From positions 1 to 36,767 of the forward strand of contig JAHBZV010000029.1 of assembly GCA_019635275.1 (NCBI GenBank): a stretch of DNA of 36,767 nucleotides. Direction: 5' to 3'. The notes beneath the pieces were generated by a model. That model searched no databases and was not told the origin of the DNA. It saw only the letters and a list, made by a program, of their open reading frames with translations. Below, piece after piece: positions 1-7,772 of the stretch (the first letter of the stretch is position 1; the number at the start of each line of letters is the position of its first letter). The position numbers and the translations under genes were made by a program. This DNA comes from Burkholderiaceae bacterium. GTDB taxonomy: Bacteria > Pseudomonadota > Gammaproteobacteria > Burkholderiales > Burkholderiaceae_E.

Positions 1-12
1 GCTAGCGCCCGC

Positions 13-642
13 TCACCGCTGCTGCGCGGGGCTGGCGCCCGCCGCGCCGAGCATGCGCTCGACGTACCTCGCGATCAGGTCGACCTCGAGGTTGACCTGG
101 TCGCCCGGCTTCAGCGACTTCAGCGTCGTGACCGCGATCGTGTGCGGAATCAGGTTGATCTCGAACTCGGCGCCATCGGCCACGTCGGCGACGCGGTTCA
201 CGGTCAGGCTGACGCCGTTGACGGTGACCGAGCCCTTGTAGGCGAAGTACTTCGCGAGCCCCGCTGGCGCTCGCAGCACCAGGCGCCACGACTCGCCGAC
301 CGGCTCGAACGACACGACGTCGCCAAGCCCATCGACGTGCCCCGATACCAGGTGACCGCCGATCCGGTCGTCCAGCCGCATCGCCTTCTCGAGGTTGACC
401 TCGCCGACCCGGTCCAGTCCCCGGGTCCGCGACAGGCTCTCCCTCGATACCTCGACGACGAAGCGCCCGCCGTCGATACCGACGGCCGTCATGCAGGCGC
501 CCTGGATCGCGATCGAGTCGCCCGGCGCCACGTCGGACAGGTCGAGCCCGCCGGCGTCGACGGTCAGGCGCACGCCAGCCTCCTGGCCGAGCGGCTCGAC
601 GCGCTCGATCCGACCCACGGCCGCGACGATTCCGGTGAACAT
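13..642 (-). CDS. ribE: Riboflavin synthase, alpha subunit
   Basis: This enzyme dismutates two 6,7-dimethyl-8-ribityllumazine molecules into riboflavin and a pyrimidinedione, the last step of riboflavin synthesis in the cytoplasm. The 209-residue product starts with the diagnostic MFTGIV and has the two tandem lumazine-binding repeats of the family: the first half carries GACMTAVGI, and the second opens near GHLVSGHVDG and carries GVSLTVN. Length is normal. The start codon is ATG at 642, three bases after the ribD stop, so the two genes form one minus-strand operon in the order ribD-ribE. The tail AAGASPAQQR is unconserved and slightly long. The symbol follows the usual naming in Gram-negative bacteria; some databases call the same gene ribC. 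Confidence 0.96.
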   Translation of the reverse strand: MFTGIVAAVGRIERVEPLGQEAGVRLTVDAGGLDLSDVAPGDSIAIQGACMTAVGIDGGRFVVEVSRESLSRTRGLDRVGEVNLEKAMRLDDRIGGHLVSGHVDGLGDVVSFEPVGESWRLVLRAPAGLAKYFAYKGSVTVNGVSLTVNRVADVADGAEFEINLIPHTIAVTTLKSLKPGDQVNLEVDLIARYVERMLGAAGASPAQQR

Positions 643-645
643 CGT

Positions 646-1746
646 TCAGATCCTTTCGGGAAGCCGGGCCAGCAGCCGCAGGTCGTCGCCCACGCGCTCG
701 ACCGACTGCCAGTGCAGCACGAGGCGCTTCTCCAGCGCCTCCGGAGGGGCCAGGTCCGCCAGCCCCATCGAATTGCCGAGCAGCGTCGGCGCCATGTAGA
801 CGAGCAACTCGTCGACGCACTCCTCGCGCAGCAGCGACCCGTTGAGCCGGTAGCCGGCCTCGACGTGAAGCTCGTTGATGCCGCGGCGCGCGAGTTCGAG
901 CAGCAGGCCGGCCAGGTCGACCTTGCCGTTCGGGTCGGGAAGCGTGATCACCTCGCAGCCGAGTTCCTCGAGCGCGGCGGTCTTGGCGACGCGTTTCGCC
1001 GCGTCGACCGCACAGGCCACCAGCGTGCTGCCGCCCTCGAGGATCCGCGCGGCCGGGTTGACCTCGAAGCGCGAGTCCACCAGCACGCGCAGCGGTTGCC
1101 GCGAGGTCTGGACGTGGCGGACGGTGAGCTGCGGATTGTCGTCCCTCACCGTGCCGATGCCGGTGAGGATCGCGCAGGCGCGGGCGCGCCACGCGTGTGC
1201 GTCGGCACGCGCGGCTTCGCCGGTGATCCACTGGCTGCGCCCGTCGGGCAACGCGGTGCGGCCATCGAGGCTGGTGGCGACCTTGAGCCGCACCCACGGC
1301 CGGCCGCGCGCCATCCGCGACACGAAACCGATGTTCAGGTCGCGCGCCTCCTGCTGCAGCAGGCCGCATCGCACGTCGATGCCCGCGGCCCTCAGGCGTT
1401 CGAGCCCCGCGCCATTGACCGACGGATTCGGGTCTTCCATCGCGGCGATCACCCGTCCCACCCGGGCTTCGATCAGCGCGTCGACGCAGGGCGGCGTGCG
1501 GCCATGATGGTTGCACGGCTCGAGTGTCACGTAGGCCGTGCCCCCGCGCGCGCGCTCGCCGGCTTGCGCGAGCGCGAGCACCTCGGCGTGCGGCTCGCCA
1601 GCTCGCCGGTGCCACCCCTCGCCGACGATCGCGTTGTCGCGCACCACCACGCAACCCACGCGCGGGTTGGGCGTGGCGGTGAAGAGCCCGAGCTCCGCGA
1701 GCTGCAGCGCCCGCTGCATGAAATCGTGATCGGCCGGCGTGAACAT
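646..1746 (-). CDS. ribD: Bifunctional diaminohydroxyphosphoribosylaminopyrimidine deaminase / 5-amino-6-(5-phosphoribosylamino)uracil reductase
   Basis: RibD catalyses the second and third steps of riboflavin synthesis. The N-terminal cytidine-deaminase-like domain (about residues 1-145) shows the zinc site: His53-Ala-Glu55 and the PCxxxGxxPPC motif with Cys78 and Cys87. The C-terminal reductase domain (about 146-366) has KVATSLDGRTAL and the NADPH-binding ITGEAARADAHAWRA region. At 366 residues it has the usual full length. ATG at 1746 gives the family start MFTPADHDFMQRAL. No strong Shine-Dalgarno is seen directly upstream; a TGATAAT sequence on the minus strand near 1755-1761 could be a -10 element, but I see no convincing -35. 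I saw no conserved FMN riboswitch in the bases before it. Confidence 0.96.
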   Translation of the reverse strand: MFTPADHDFMQRALQLAELGLFTATPNPRVGCVVVRDNAIVGEGWHRRAGEPHAEVLALAQAGERARGGTAYVTLEPCNHHGRTPPCVDALIEARVGRVIAAMEDPNPSVNGAGLERLRAAGIDVRCGLLQQEARDLNIGFVSRMARGRPWVRLKVATSLDGRTALPDGRSQWITGEAARADAHAWRARACAILTGIGTVRDDNPQLTVRHVQTSRQPLRVLVDSRFEVNPAARILEGGSTLVACAVDAAKRVAKTAALEELGCEVITLPDPNGKVDLAGLLLELARRGINELHVEAGYRLNGSLLREECVDELLVYMAPTLLGNSMGLADLAPPEALEKRLVLHWQSVERVGDDLRLLARLPERI

Positions 1747-1943
1747 CGACCGGGATTATCACCCGAAGCGCCGGCGGCTCCTTCGCCGCCCCCGGTCGCG
1801 CGGCGTGCCGGCGACCGGAATCCGCGGGTCGACGAAGGAGACCGACTTGGCCGGCTCAGTGACCCCGACCTTGAACTCCGCGGTGAAGCCCACGACGAAG
1901 CCTTCTGCGGGCCCGTCGTCGATCCCCGAGGCGACCGCCGCGA
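1747..1943. other. Gene-free stretch upstream of ribD with a possible minus-strand gene remnant
   Basis: No complete gene is supported here. On the minus strand an open frame ends at 1759. Its last 60 or so codons read like ordinary protein (for example EGFVVGFTAEFKVGVTEPAK), but its upstream part runs into the antisense of the decayed thiamine-diphosphate enzyme copy. It could therefore be the 3' end of an unidentified gene truncated by that rearrangement, or chance coding in GC-rich DNA. I do not recognise a family. Confidence 0.25.
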
Positions 1944-2278
1944 CGACGCGCCCCGGCGACCGGATCCTGGCCGACGCTCCGGCCATCCAGGGGGTCGACA
2001 CGGTATCCGGGGTGCCCGGGGAGAGCTACCTGGCGGTGCTCGACGGACTGTACCGGCACCGCGAGCGCATCCGCTTCGTGGTGTGCCGCCGGGAGGGCGG
2101 CGCGGCGTTCATGGCCGACGCCTGGGGCAGCCTCACCGGCAAGCCCGGCGTGGTGATGTTCGGCCAGATGGCCAAGTGGGTCGCGCAGATCGATCGCGCC
2201 GGCCGAGTCCCGTGGCGATGGCCGCCGCCATCGCCCCGCCCCGGCGCACGGTGGTGTGCTTCGGCGGCTCCGGCGCAA
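1944..2278 (+). pseudogene. Decayed, internally deleted copy of the thiamine-diphosphate enzyme gene (intact copy at 19495-21207)
   Basis: Bases 1951-2155 match 19525-19734 of the intact gene with only about a dozen mismatches, reading GVPGESYLAVLDGL, RHRERIRFVVC and EGGAAFMADAWG. The copy then jumps at an ATG to the segment matching 19881-19936 (FGQMAKWVAQIDRA), which omits 147 bases in frame. It jumps again to the segment matching about 20788-20840 (AAAIA..RRTVVCFGG), which omits roughly 850 bases and shifts the frame. It ends without the ThDP-binding GDGDF motif. The remnant lacks most of the protein, so it cannot be functional. It has the same orientation as the intact copy, 17.5 kb away at the other end of the catabolic cluster. 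Confidence 0.85.
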
Positions 2279-2333
2279 GGCGACCGTCAGCGGCGCTTGC
2301 GCGCCTGCCGCGAGACCTCGCGAGGACGCAACA

Positions 2334-2353
2334 GGCAGTGTACGAATGGACAC
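2334..2353. promoter_or_regulatory. Candidate operator, third copy of the shared GGCAGTRTACGAA element
   Basis: GGCAGTGTACGAA at 2334-2346 differs by one base from GGCAGTATACGAA at 7643-7655 in the preA-like promoter and lies in the same orientation. It sits about 35 bases upstream of the candidate -35 for the DUF2848 gene. A regulatory role is inferred from the repetition alone. Confidence 0.4.
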
Positions 2354-2387
2354 ACCCGGTCGCGCGACGCAGGAGGCGGCTCGCTCC

Positions 2388-2423
2388 TTGACAACGCACT
2401 AATAGTCAGTACCCTTTCTGTTG
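2388..2423 (+). promoter_or_regulatory. Candidate promoter for the DUF2848-MFS genes
   Basis: TTGACA (2388-2393) is followed after 16 bases by TACCCT (2410-2415). The sequence GTACCCTTTCTGTTG at 2409-2423 matches the ferredoxin promoter region GTATACTTTCTGTTG (19023-19037) at 13 of 15 positions, which suggests both are read the same way. The -10 itself is weak, so activation or repression by a shared regulator is likely. Transcription would start near 2422, leaving a leader of about 75 bases. Confidence 0.45.
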
Positions 2424-2498
2424 AGCTCCGGACCCGGCATCGTGCGTGCGCGGCGCCCGCGGCTTCCCCCAACGACACTCGCGTATCCAGGCCCGGTC

Positions 2499-3197
2499 AT
2501 GACCAATCGAAATACCTTGCTGCTGAACCTCGTCACACGCGCCGGTGCGTCCGAGCGAAATGTCGAAGTCCGACAGGCCGTGATCGCGGGCTGGACGTCG
2601 CGCGACGTCGAGGCCATGGAGAAGCACATCAGGGAACTCGAGGAAATCGGTGTTCCGCGCCCGGCGTCGACGCCGATCTACTACCGGGTCGGCGCTGCCC
2701 GGATCACCGGCGCCGACGCCATCGAAGCCGCCGGCGGCGACTCGAGCGGCGAAGTCGAGTTCGTCATGTTCAACATCGACGGCAGGCTCTGGATCGGCGT
2801 CGGCTCGGACCACACCGACCGGAAGGTCGAGACGTACAACATCACCGTCTCGAAGCAGATGTGCGACAAACCGGTAGCATCGACCGTGTGGCCCTGGGAC
2901 GAGCTCGCCGACCACTGGGAGAGCCTCGTGCTGCGCTCGCACATCGTGACCGGCGGCAAGCGCGAGCTCTACCAGGAGGGCAGCGTGGCGGCCATGCGTG
3001 CCCCCCTCGACCTGATCGAGCGCTACGAGGCAGGCCAGGGCAAATTCAGCCCGGGAACCGTGATGTTCGGCGGAACGCTGGCTGCAAAGGGAGGCATCCG
3101 CCCGGCCGACCGGTTCGAGTTCGAACTGGTCGACGCGACCCTGAACCGCCGCATCGCCCACGCCTACGGCATCGACGTGCTTCCGATCGCGGGCTGA
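2499..3197 (+). CDS. DUF2848 family protein, FAH-like fold suspected
   Basis: The 232-residue protein has the features I associate with DUF2848: GWTSRDVEAMEKHIRELEEIGVPRP near residue 30, then PIYYRVGAARITGADAIE. Its C-terminal half (FSPGTVMFGGTLAAKGGIRPADRFEFELVD) resembles the beta-rich core of fumarylacetoacetate-hydrolase-type enzymes. That likeness suggests a C-C bond hydrolase or decarboxylase for a small acid, but no reaction is established for the family. The frame is open back to a TTG at 2421, but the candidate promoter ends there, so ATG 2499 (MTNRNTLLLNLV) is preferred; the ribosome site is weak. It precedes the MFS gene by 51 bases, and the pair probably moves and processes the same compound. 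Confidence 0.72.
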   Translation: MTNRNTLLLNLVTRAGASERNVEVRQAVIAGWTSRDVEAMEKHIRELEEIGVPRPASTPIYYRVGAARITGADAIEAAGGDSSGEVEFVMFNIDGRLWIGVGSDHTDRKVETYNITVSKQMCDKPVASTVWPWDELADHWESLVLRSHIVTGGKRELYQEGSVAAMRAPLDLIERYEAGQGKFSPGTVMFGGTLAAKGGIRPADRFEFELVDATLNRRIAHAYGIDVLPIAG

Positions 3198-3248
3198 AGC
3201 GCAAACGGACGGGCCTTCCCTACCGCAGAGACCCCGCGGCGCCGAAAC

Positions 3249-4472
3249 GTGCGCGCTCTCGCAGGCCCTGCCGCGGTATTCGGGGCACACACGGCGGCGT
3301 ACTTCCTGAGCTGCGTGCTCAGGAGCGCGAACGCATCCCTGGACGCGACGCTGGCATCGACCTTCTCGCTCGGCGAGGCGGCGGTCGGCCTGCTGAGCAG
3401 CCTCTTCTTCCTGGCCTTTGCGGCGACCCAGCTTCCCTTCGGGCACCTGATCGACCGGGTAGGGCCCCGCCGCGCGCAGCTCACCGCGTTGCCGATCGCC
3501 ATCGTCGGCCTGCTCGTCAGCGCCTGGGCCGGCGGATTCCCCCTGCTCGCGGTCGGCCGCGTCCTGCTCGGCATCGGGTTCTCGATTTCGCTGATGGCGG
3601 CACTGTGCGCGAACCGGGCGTCGTTCCCCGTGACCTCGCTGGCAGGAGTCAACGGCGCCGCGGTCGGGATCGGCTCCTCGGGCGCTGCCTTCGCGGGCGC
3701 GCCGCTGGCTGCCATGGCCGGTCCACTGGGATGGACGGGCGTCCAGCTGGTGCTGGCCGCAGCTTGCGCTGCGGTGCTGGGGATGATCCGTGCGCTGCCG
3801 CGCGACGCAGTGCCTCGCCGCGTCCCGAACGAAGTGCGCCCGCGAATGCGAGACGTCGTCTCCGACCCCGTGTTCCTTCGACTGGCGCCGGTCGCGGCGA
3901 TGGCCCAGGGCAGCTACCTCGCCTATCTCGGCTACTGGATTCACCCCTGGCTGCAGTCGGTGGGTGGCCACGACGCGTTCACCGCGAGCATCGGCCTGAG
4001 TCTGGCGTCGCTGACCATGGTTGCCGGCCACCTGCTGACCGGTTTCGCCACGCGCCGCCTCATGCGCAGCGGCCGGACACTCGAGCAAACCGCCGTCGCC
4101 GGCATGATCGCGTTGGCGGCTACCCAGCTGGCCCTCGCACTGCTGCCGGCCATCGCATCGATGCCGCTCTGGCTCGTGTACGGCTTCCTGGGGGCCTTCA
4201 ACATCGTGGCCTTTTCCGTGCTGTCGGCGGCGCTTCCGACGACGATCCAGGGAACGGCGGTGACCCTGCTGAACCTGATGATCTTCACGGTCGGGTTCGT
4301 CGTCCAGGCGGCTCTCGGCGCGTGCGTCGAGCTGCTGGACGCCGCCGGGCTCCCGGCGTCGACGGCGCACCGCGTATCGATGCTGGTGATCGGATTGGCC
4401 ATCCTCACGCTCGGCGCGAACTGGCGTCGCCGGCATGGCGGCGTCCGCGCGAGCGCCGAAGACCCCTGCTAG
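3249..4472 (+). CDS. Major facilitator superfamily transporter
   Basis: This is a 407-residue inner-membrane protein with about twelve hydrophobic segments. The loop after the second segment carries the MFS motif GHLIDRVGPRRAQ (about residues 60-72). A longer polar loop near 190-205 (PRDAVPRRVPNEVRPRMRD) divides the two six-helix halves. The start is GTG at 3249, chosen because it gives a short N-terminus before the first helix; the upstream ribosome site is poor. It follows the DUF2848 gene and probably shares its promoter. Substrate cannot be read from sequence; an organic acid or degradation intermediate is an inference from context. Its TAG stop shares the tetranucleotide CTAG with the TAG of the convergent amidase gene. 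Confidence 0.85.
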   Translation: MRALAGPAAVFGAHTAAYFLSCVLRSANASLDATLASTFSLGEAAVGLLSSLFFLAFAATQLPFGHLIDRVGPRRAQLTALPIAIVGLLVSAWAGGFPLLAVGRVLLGIGFSISLMAALCANRASFPVTSLAGVNGAAVGIGSSGAAFAGAPLAAMAGPLGWTGVQLVLAAACAAVLGMIRALPRDAVPRRVPNEVRPRMRDVVSDPVFLRLAPVAAMAQGSYLAYLGYWIHPWLQSVGGHDAFTASIGLSLASLTMVAGHLLTGFATRRLMRSGRTLEQTAVAGMIALAATQLALALLPAIASMPLWLVYGFLGAFNIVAFSVLSAALPTTIQGTAVTLLNLMIFTVGFVVQAALGACVELLDAAGLPASTAHRVSMLVIGLAILTLGANWRRRHGGVRASAEDPC

Positions 4473-5842
4473 CCGGCCGCGGCGTCGGCGAAGAGTCTCT
4501 CGACCGCAGCGGCGATCGCCAGCAGCCTGCGGTCGCTGCCCGTCTCGCCGATCAGCATCAGTCCGACCGGCGCCTCGCCGGCGCGATGGCATGGCAACGA
4601 GATCGCGCAGCCGTCCAGGAAGTTGACCATGGCTGGATTGCGCAGCAGGAACAGGTTGGTGCGATTGGCGACCTCGACGTCCGCGAGGTCGTCGATGCGC
4701 GGCGCGACGATCGGCACGGTCGGCGCGACCATCACGTCGACGGCCGCGGTCCGCGCGCGGACGGTGGCCTGCACCCGCTTGCGCGCCTGGAGCACGTCGA
4801 TGTAGTCGGCCGCGCCCTGCGAACGCCCGGCCTCGAAGCGCTGGAGCACCCAGGGGTCGTAGAGATGCGACCTGGATTCGAGCAGCGCCCGGTGCCAGGC
4901 GTACGCTTCGGCGCCGACCAGCCCACCGCGTGAATTGATGCGCGGAATCTCGGCGAGCACGTCGAGGTCGAGTTCGACGAGCCGCGCGCCCGAGCCGGAA
5001 AGGCGCGCGAGCGCGCGTTCCCAGGCCGCCGCAACGACGTCGTCCATGCCATTCGTGACGTAATCTCCAGGCAGGCCGACCCGCAGGCCCGCCACCGCGA
5101 GTTCCGCCGGCCCGGCGCCGGCGTCCCCGCCCAGGATGCCGTCCAGAGCCGCGCAGCACGCGACGCTGCGCGCAAGCGGTCCGACCGAGTCGAGGCTGGT
5201 CGACAGCGGCACCACGCCGTCGCGCGGTACCCGCGACGCTGTCGGCTTGAACCCGACGACCCCGCACAGGGCCGCAGGAATCCGGCACGAGCCGCCGGTA
5301 TCGGTGCCCAGCCCCGCACAGGCCATGCCGTCTGCGACCGCCACCGCGGCGCCCGACGACGAGCCGCCCGGAATCCTGCGCTCGCTCCTGCGCCATGGAT
5401 TCGCCGGCGTACCGTAGTGCGCGTTGATGCCCAGGCCGGAATAGGCGAACTCGGTCATGTTGGTACGGCCGACGAGCACGAACCCGCAGGCCCGAAGCCG
5501 CGCGACGGCGGTCGCGTCGGCGGCTGCCGGTTCTCGGTCCGACAGCACCCGCGAGCCGGCCTGCGTGACCTGCTCCGCGACGTCGAACAGGTCCTTGATG
5601 GCGATCGGAATGCCCGCATACGGGCCCGGCTGCGCCCCCGCGCTCCGAAGCCGGTCGAGCGCATCGGCCGCGGCGCGCGCGCGGGCCGCATCGACGTGGA
5701 TGAACGCGCGCGCGCCTTCGCCAGCGGGGTCGAGCGCGCGCTCGAGGCACGACTCGACCAGCGCGCGGCTCGTCACCTCACCGCGGGCGAGGGCGCGCGC
5801 CGCGCCCGCGAGCGTGAGCGGCAGCGTCGCGGACGCGCTCAC
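4469..5842 (-). CDS. Amidase signature family hydrolase
   Basis: The 457-residue protein has the Ser-cisSer-Lys triad of the amidase signature family: Lys83 in IAIKDLFD, the Ser in GGSSSG (159-164), and nucleophile Ser185 in GTDTGGSCRIP. The family cleaves C-N amide bonds, including cyclic or carbamoyl amides and aryl-acid amides; the substrate is not predictable here. The start is GTG at 5842, whose GTGA overlaps the cupin stop, so translation is coupled to the upstream cupin and PreA-like genes. The hydrolysed amide is probably a product of the reductase step; this is inferred from gene order. No signal peptide is seen, so it is cytoplasmic. Length is typical. Confidence 0.9.
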   Translation of the reverse strand: MSASATLPLTLAGAARALARGEVTSRALVESCLERALDPAGEGARAFIHVDAARARAAADALDRLRSAGAQPGPYAGIPIAIKDLFDVAEQVTQAGSRVLSDREPAAADATAVARLRACGFVLVGRTNMTEFAYSGLGINAHYGTPANPWRRSERRIPGGSSSGAAVAVADGMACAGLGTDTGGSCRIPAALCGVVGFKPTASRVPRDGVVPLSTSLDSVGPLARSVACCAALDGILGGDAGAGPAELAVAGLRVGLPGDYVTNGMDDVVAAAWERALARLSGSGARLVELDLDVLAEIPRINSRGGLVGAEAYAWHRALLESRSHLYDPWVLQRFEAGRSQGAADYIDVLQARKRVQATVRARTAAVDVMVAPTVPIVAPRIDDLADVEVANRTNLFLLRNPAMVNFLDGCAISLPCHRAGEAPVGLMLIGETGSDRRLLAIAAAVERLFADAAAG

Positions 5843-6219
5843 TGCGGATCGTAGTAGTGCGACTCGATCAGCAGGCAGCCGTTCTCGGAACGGAACGGCC
5901 CGTGCCACACGCCGGGCGGGCGCACGCAGTAGGTGTTTTCGACGAACTTCTCGCCGCCCTTGCCTTCCTTGTCGTTGCCGACCCACAGGTCGCCCTTGAT
6001 CACGAACACCTCTTCCCAGTGGTCGTGGATGAAGGGCTCGGTGGTGAACGCGCCCGGCAGGAACCTGAGCAGGCGGGTATGCCCGCCGCGCTTGTTCTGC
6101 GTGTCGAGCGTGCCCGACAGGATCTTCTGCTGGACTCCCGGCGGGTATCCCTTCGGGCTTTCCCAGCCGGTGTCGACGTCCACCTGGTAGAACTCGCGAT
6201 GAATCTTGTTGACGGCCAT
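5839..6219 (-). CDS. Small cupin-domain protein
   Basis: This 126-residue single cupin has the first cupin motif around HDHWEEVFVIKGDLWVG (about residues 66-82), with the His-x-His and Glu metal ligands, and the second motif PPGVWHGPF with a His near residue 107. It belongs to the cupin group found as small dioxygenases, isomerases or binding proteins in catabolic operons; no particular reaction can be assigned. ATG 6219 is preceded by a strong AGGAGG. It lies 29 bases after the PreA-like gene and overlaps the amidase start by four bases, so the three genes form one translation-coupled unit. Confidence 0.82.
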   Translation of the reverse strand: MAVNKIHREFYQVDVDTGWESPKGYPPGVQQKILSGTLDTQNKRGGHTRLLRFLPGAFTTEPFIHDHWEEVFVIKGDLWVGNDKEGKGGEKFVENTYCVRPPGVWHGPFRSENGCLLIESHYYDPQ

Positions 6220-6248
6220 CGTTGCCTCCTCGTTGGTTGCTGCTGCGC

Positions 6249-7565
6249 TCAATCCTTGACGCGCGACAGGCTGATGCCGCGGTCGAATCCGTTCTCGAAC
6301 TTCTCCGGCTCGAACACTCCCTCGCTGATCGTGAAGAAGTCGCCCGACAGCCGTTGTTCGTCGCTGGTGACGTGCATGTGGATCGAGTCGAACGGACAGG
6401 TCTGGGTGCACATCTCGCAACCAATGCAGTGATCGAGGTGCGAGCCCACCTGGCCGTCGGACTGCCAGAGCGTGTCGTAGAAGCAGGTCTGGATGCAGAT
6501 CGTGCAGCTGGGATTCTTGCAGGTCGCGTGGTTCACCTCGCTGTGCATGCGGGGCTTGCGGAACTGCTCGCCATAGTCCTTCACCGACCGGCGCGACGCG
6601 ATCCCGAACATCGACTCCATGTCGTCGTAGCCGTGGCTGTCCATGAACTCTTCCAGCCCGGCGATGATCTTCGGCAGGAACTTGATGCCCTTGAGCATCA
6701 GCACCGAACCGACCTGCACGATCCCCGCGCCGGCCATGATGAACTCGACGATGTCCCGGTGGTCGTAGATGCCGTTCGAGCCGGTGATCGGCATGCCGAG
6801 CTCGGTGTGGATGCGATGTACCCAGCGCAGCGACAGCGGCTTGGCCCAGACTCCGCCGATGCCCGCGGGGCCGCCCAGCCTCGGCGAACCGGTCTCGATG
6901 TCGATCGAGAAACCCGTGTAGCGGTTGGTGGCGGTCACCGCCGCGGCGCCCGCCCGCTGGACCGCGCGCGCGACTTCGAGCACGCGCGACTGGTCCGGCG
7001 TGAGCTTCACGACGACCGGTATCTTCACGGCTTCGCATACGCGCCGCGTCACTTCCTCTGCGACGTCGGGCTCCTGCCCGATCATGCTGCCGCCGTGCAC
7101 GCCGGGCATCATCGCCGGATGCGGGCAGCCGAAGTTCAGCTCGACCATCGGCAACCCGCAGTCCTCGATCGTCCTGCAGATGTCGACCCAGCTCTGGACC
7201 GTCTTGCCGCCCGCGCTGCCGATCAGGTGAGAGCCGTGGTCCTCGGCATACTTGTTCAGTTCCTTCAGGTAGGGAACCCACTCCCGGTATCCGGTCGACG
7301 AATAGCCCGAGCGGCTGTAGAAGACGAAGTTGCGGTTGACCTTGCCCCGGATGGGCTCGCTCTTCTCGTTGAGGATCGCGTACTTCGAGTTCTGCGTCAG
7401 GCGCGCCATGTCCTCGATGTCGGTGAGCGTCTTGATGATCATTCCACCGGCGCCCGCATCCACGCATTCGCGAATCACTTCGGGGCTGTTGGTGGTTTCG
7501 ATCGACGCGATGACGACCGGGTTCTTGAACTTGATCCCGCAGAAGTCGACGGACAGGTCAGCCAC
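6249..7565 (-). CDS. PreA-like dihydropyrimidine dehydrogenase family iron-sulfur flavoprotein
   Basis: The 438-residue protein has a dihydroorotate/dihydropyrimidine dehydrogenase barrel (about residues 1-320: NPVVIASIETTNS, VELNFGCPH, VVVKLTPD, AVTATNRYTG, GSNGI, VQVGS). A ferredoxin-like tail follows, with CKNPSCTICIQTC and CIGCEMCTQTCP binding two [4Fe-4S] clusters. Family members reduce uracil or thymine with a PreT partner. Here there is no PreT gene, and the loop GGSMIGQEP has Ile where mammalian DPD, as I recall it, has its catalytic Cys. Asn-Arg replaces the substrate-binding Asn-Thr, so another substrate is likely. Start GTG 7565 follows a GAGGGG site; an upstream GTG at 7601 is possible. 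It has its own strong promoter and leads the cupin and amidase genes. Confidence 0.85.
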   Translation of the reverse strand: MADLSVDFCGIKFKNPVVIASIETTNSPEVIRECVDAGAGGMIIKTLTDIEDMARLTQNSKYAILNEKSEPIRGKVNRNFVFYSRSGYSSTGYREWVPYLKELNKYAEDHGSHLIGSAGGKTVQSWVDICRTIEDCGLPMVELNFGCPHPAMMPGVHGGSMIGQEPDVAEEVTRRVCEAVKIPVVVKLTPDQSRVLEVARAVQRAGAAAVTATNRYTGFSIDIETGSPRLGGPAGIGGVWAKPLSLRWVHRIHTELGMPITGSNGIYDHRDIVEFIMAGAGIVQVGSVLMLKGIKFLPKIIAGLEEFMDSHGYDDMESMFGIASRRSVKDYGEQFRKPRMHSEVNHATCKNPSCTICIQTCFYDTLWQSDGQVGSHLDHCIGCEMCTQTCPFDSIHMHVTSDEQRLSGDFFTISEGVFEPEKFENGFDRGISLSRVKD

Positions 7566-7642
7566 GGCAGTCCCCTCGGTGGTTGGCGGTTGTAGCGGCA
7601 CGTCGCGCCCCCAACGCGAGGGCGCCGTCGGGCACGATCATT

Positions 7643-7674
7643 GGCAGTATACGAACGATATAGGTCACAGTCAA
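7643..7674 (-). promoter_or_regulatory. Strong sigma70-type promoter with overlapping candidate operator, upstream of the PreA-like gene
   Basis: Read on the minus strand, TTGACT (7674-7669), a 17-base spacer and TATACT (7651-7646) form a near-consensus promoter about 80 bases before the GTG start. The spacer and -10 lie inside AGTATACGAACGATATA (plus strand, 7646-7662). This sequence recurs, inverted, in the ferredoxin promoter (14 of 17 identical) and partly at 2337. A repressor bound here would block polymerase directly; the MarR protein of the cluster is the nearest candidate. Confidence 0.7.
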
Positions 7675-7772
7675 CGACGATGCCGGAGCTGCCGCCAGCC
7701 TCGATGCCCCATGCGGGACGACGCCGCAGTGGCTCCGGAACCAGATAATCAGTACACGATCCAATGCTCCGG

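Noticed and set aside
1747-1943. FMN riboswitch before ribD
   Set aside because: I could not find the conserved riboswitch core or its helices in this stretch.
142-2391. Long plus-strand open frame opposite ribE and ribD
   Set aside because: It lies antisense to two unmistakable genes and encodes Arg/Ala/His-rich, low-complexity sequence, a normal by-product of GC-rich codon use. Only its far 3' end touches the decayed enzyme copy.
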